NCBI GenBank assembly: GCA_026929865.2
Contig: CM049396.1
Span: forward strand, 38,218,501-38,282,500
Direction of reading: 5' to 3'
Source of the DNA: Hyperoplus lanceolatus
Lineage: Eukaryota > Chordata > Actinopteri > Uranoscopiformes > Ammodytidae
Length of the DNA stretch: 64,000 bases
Positions 61,727 through 64,000 of the stretch are shown here, piece after piece. The notes beneath the pieces were generated by a model that worked only from the letters and a program-made list of their open reading frames with translations, had not been told where the DNA came from and ran no database searches. Within the stretch, counting starts at the first letter, position 1; each line of letters starts with the position of its first letter. The position numbers and the translations under genes were made by a program.

Positions 61727-64000
61727 CGTATTGGTAAAAAAGTTAAAGAAGTGGACATTATTTACTTATAGGTAAACAATCCATTGTTGAGATCTTAGAA
61801 AGCAGCGCAGCAATTAAGTCTATATTGGATACTTCGGCACCTCACAATGTACGGCCAAACTTCTGATAGAGGAAGCAGGGTGCCCTGTAGACAGCGAGGT
61901 AAATAATAGAGTGTGGCAGATACAGCGTAGCATTAGAAATCAATGCAGGATTTTAGAGATCCTGTCCCGTCCCAAACCTGCAAATGACGTTCACCTTTTT
62001 ATCAATCATAACTACAACCTTTCCCAATGCGGAACACTCAGACCTTAATCTCGTGTTTTTTATGCTAACCCTTACATTACTTTAACAATATTTTACTTCA
62101 CATATTATTTTCCTAACCTTAACCCCACCATACCGGCTTCCCTGCACAGATGTTGTAGGAAGACAGAAGTGTAAAGATATTGGCAGTGGATGCAAGAGAC
62201 ATTAATATTTACATTAATCTGAGGTTCTTGCAATAAAGAAGAACATAAATGTCGAATTGTTCTTCTTTGGTTATAGGGTTGTGAAAAGTGCTGATATTGC
62301 TAAATATGGACTGAAAATTAAATGGTTTTAAACTTAACGACATTTTAAGGCAGCCCCATTTGGTATGTATATTTGCAGAATCTGACCATTTAGTTTTCGT
62401 CCTGTTAATAGATTGGATAAGAAATATCTTACCATTGGTGACTTGTCCAGATTTGCCAAGAAGAAGCTTTACCTAGAATGGGCTCATTGCTGCCCTGTGT
62501 GGCTGATACTACATAACTCCCTTTTAGGCTACTACACCCACCTGCAGTTATAGTAACCGCTCTGACTTCAACACATTTGTATTTCTAAAAATTAAAAGGG
62601 AATCAGAAAAAAAATATATTAAGTAATTGGGGACAAATTGACAAGTCAAGAAAAATTGGAAATATAGATTAAAGCACCTGTGAGATATGACAAAAAGTTT
62701 ACCTCCGGGGTCAATATGACCCCAGTCGGTAGGATGAAGGTTAAGCTCTTTTTAGCCTCTGATTAAAAGCCACTCAAAACCAATGGCATTGATGGCTAAA
62801 AAAAACTACTTTTACATACAGTTTGTTTGAAGCCAGAATTTGCATCTAGACTAAAATGATACACAAGGCCCACTACAAAGTATTTTCAGAAATGTGGCAT
62901 AAAGAAATCACATTTTTTAATTAGCAGACTGAGGACAGGACAGACCGTAGCAGACAATTCTGCACAAAAGCCTTGCAAGAAAGAAGAAGAAAAAAAACCC
63001 TGACAAGATAAGTATAGGGCTGAGCGCTTGCATTGGCTGTCAGCAGCAGCTTGAGATACAATGTGTACTCTTTAAGCCGAGCAGCTTGCAATCAAGCAAG
63101 AGTGTGTGATTGTTCAATCAAAATGGGAGAATGTAAAGTAGATCAAATCAGGCAAGAAGAGATGGAGAGCTGCAGCAGGATGAGATGTTCACATAAATGA
63201 CGTCTCAATCACTGACTGCTACCGCCTTCTTGATCCGCTGGTCCACAGGATCCTCTGCGGAAGCTATCATCTCTAAATCCACTAATTAAACTATGATTAG
63301 GTTCCACTAATCATATTCCTAGATGTTCTGCAAAGCCAATTTCATCGTATCAATGAATTTGACTTTCTCATTACATTTATTTTCCCTGTGCAGTTTTCAA
63401 ATAAAATTAAAGCGAGAGCCCAGTGCATTGAATCAGGCTTAATCAAGTGGGAACTATAAAGCCCTGTGACTCTGCAGTAGGCAATCTCCCTGAGCTTCTC
63501 AGCCTATTGCTACTATAGCCAATTGGCTTCATCAGGCTTATGATTGCTGTGTCATATGTGACTCACATATCTCTTACATCGGATGGAAAGCAGCAGCAGT
63601 ACAGCACGGTGCAAGTAGTCCCACTGTCAGACTAATGACATAGGCATGGTCCGATCCATCTACTATCTGCTACTGATGGTGACAAGCAGAAAAGACAGAG
63701 TTCAGTGCTTGCCATGAGCATGATGTATCTTCAGCAATGGAAAGCTATATGAATGATTTGAAAAAGCATCTGCAGAGGAGCATCAGCTGTCATGGTTATG
63801 AAAGCCTGGGTTAGCTCAGAGGACTTGATGAGACATAATAGTAGCTGGATGTTCTGTGATATAGAAAGGAAGTAAGCATTGAACCCAGCTGTCACACTGA
63901 CTGCCCGCACCACAGTGTGTGGAGATACAGAAAAGTGGGAAGGAATCCTCCTGCATGTCCTGCTAAATCATGGCCGGTATAACGTGCGCTGTTGGATTTG
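61727..64000. other. Mostly unique DNA, no gene recognised
   Basis: No transposon termini, SINE boxes or credible exons were found. Positions 63230-63620 are of high complexity with homeodomain-like words (CTAATTAAACTATGATTAG, CTTAATCAAG) and could be a conserved noncoding element. The frame at 63731-63913 (minus) has no domain. Confidence 0.4.

Overview
This window looks like a teleost fish chromosome segment that is intergenic or deeply intronic and built mostly from nested transposable elements. I found no convincing host protein-coding gene, rRNA or tRNA. The fish assignment rests on the repeat mix: a Rex3-like (RTE) LINE, an L2-like LINE, a fish-type L1, a CR1/Jockey-group LINE, a Tc1-like transposon, several hAT elements, a chromodomain Ty3/gypsy element, tRNA-derived SINEs and several elements flanked by TTAA.

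Layout. Positions 1-2648 are mostly unique DNA. A TTAA-flanked element (2649-5535) carries a hAT element with an 8-bp target duplication. From 5536 to 10223 the DNA is mostly unique, with one repeated-motif block (5974-7260), a SINE and a 74-bp triplicate. Two larger TTAA-flanked elements follow (10224-13363 and 13603-19518). Each carries two convergent, intron-containing small genes. One of these genes encodes pieces of the cysteine-rich cytoplasmic (ballast) domain known from P2X7 receptors. A CR1/Jockey-group LINE with an intact 931-residue ORF2 lies at 19650-22850.

Positions 23950-36912 are one full-length L1 on the minus strand with a 17-bp target duplication. It has been opened by a SINE and by a 7.5-kb unclassified repeat, which holds a second copy of itself, which in turn holds a Harbinger-like element. 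A 436-bp multiply folded palindrome (37170-37605), a hAT element and a Tc1-like remnant follow. Next is a 3.9-kb near-identical direct duplication (39599-43526 and 46834-50767), with each copy running into a Rex3-like element. An L2-like LINE (53058-56328) carries an element with a CTG target duplication. A further LINE fragment and a SINE lead into a minus-strand Ty3/gypsy element (57492-61726). Its two LTRs each carry a different insertion, and each LTR supplies the empty site for the other. The window ends in mostly unique DNA.

Together these give a relative chronology of insertions rather than an operon-like functional unit. The most interesting biology is the TTAA-flanked family with its captured or ancestral P2X7-type zinc-binding domain and its convergent spliced genes. 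All family names come from reading motifs by eye; no database search was possible.
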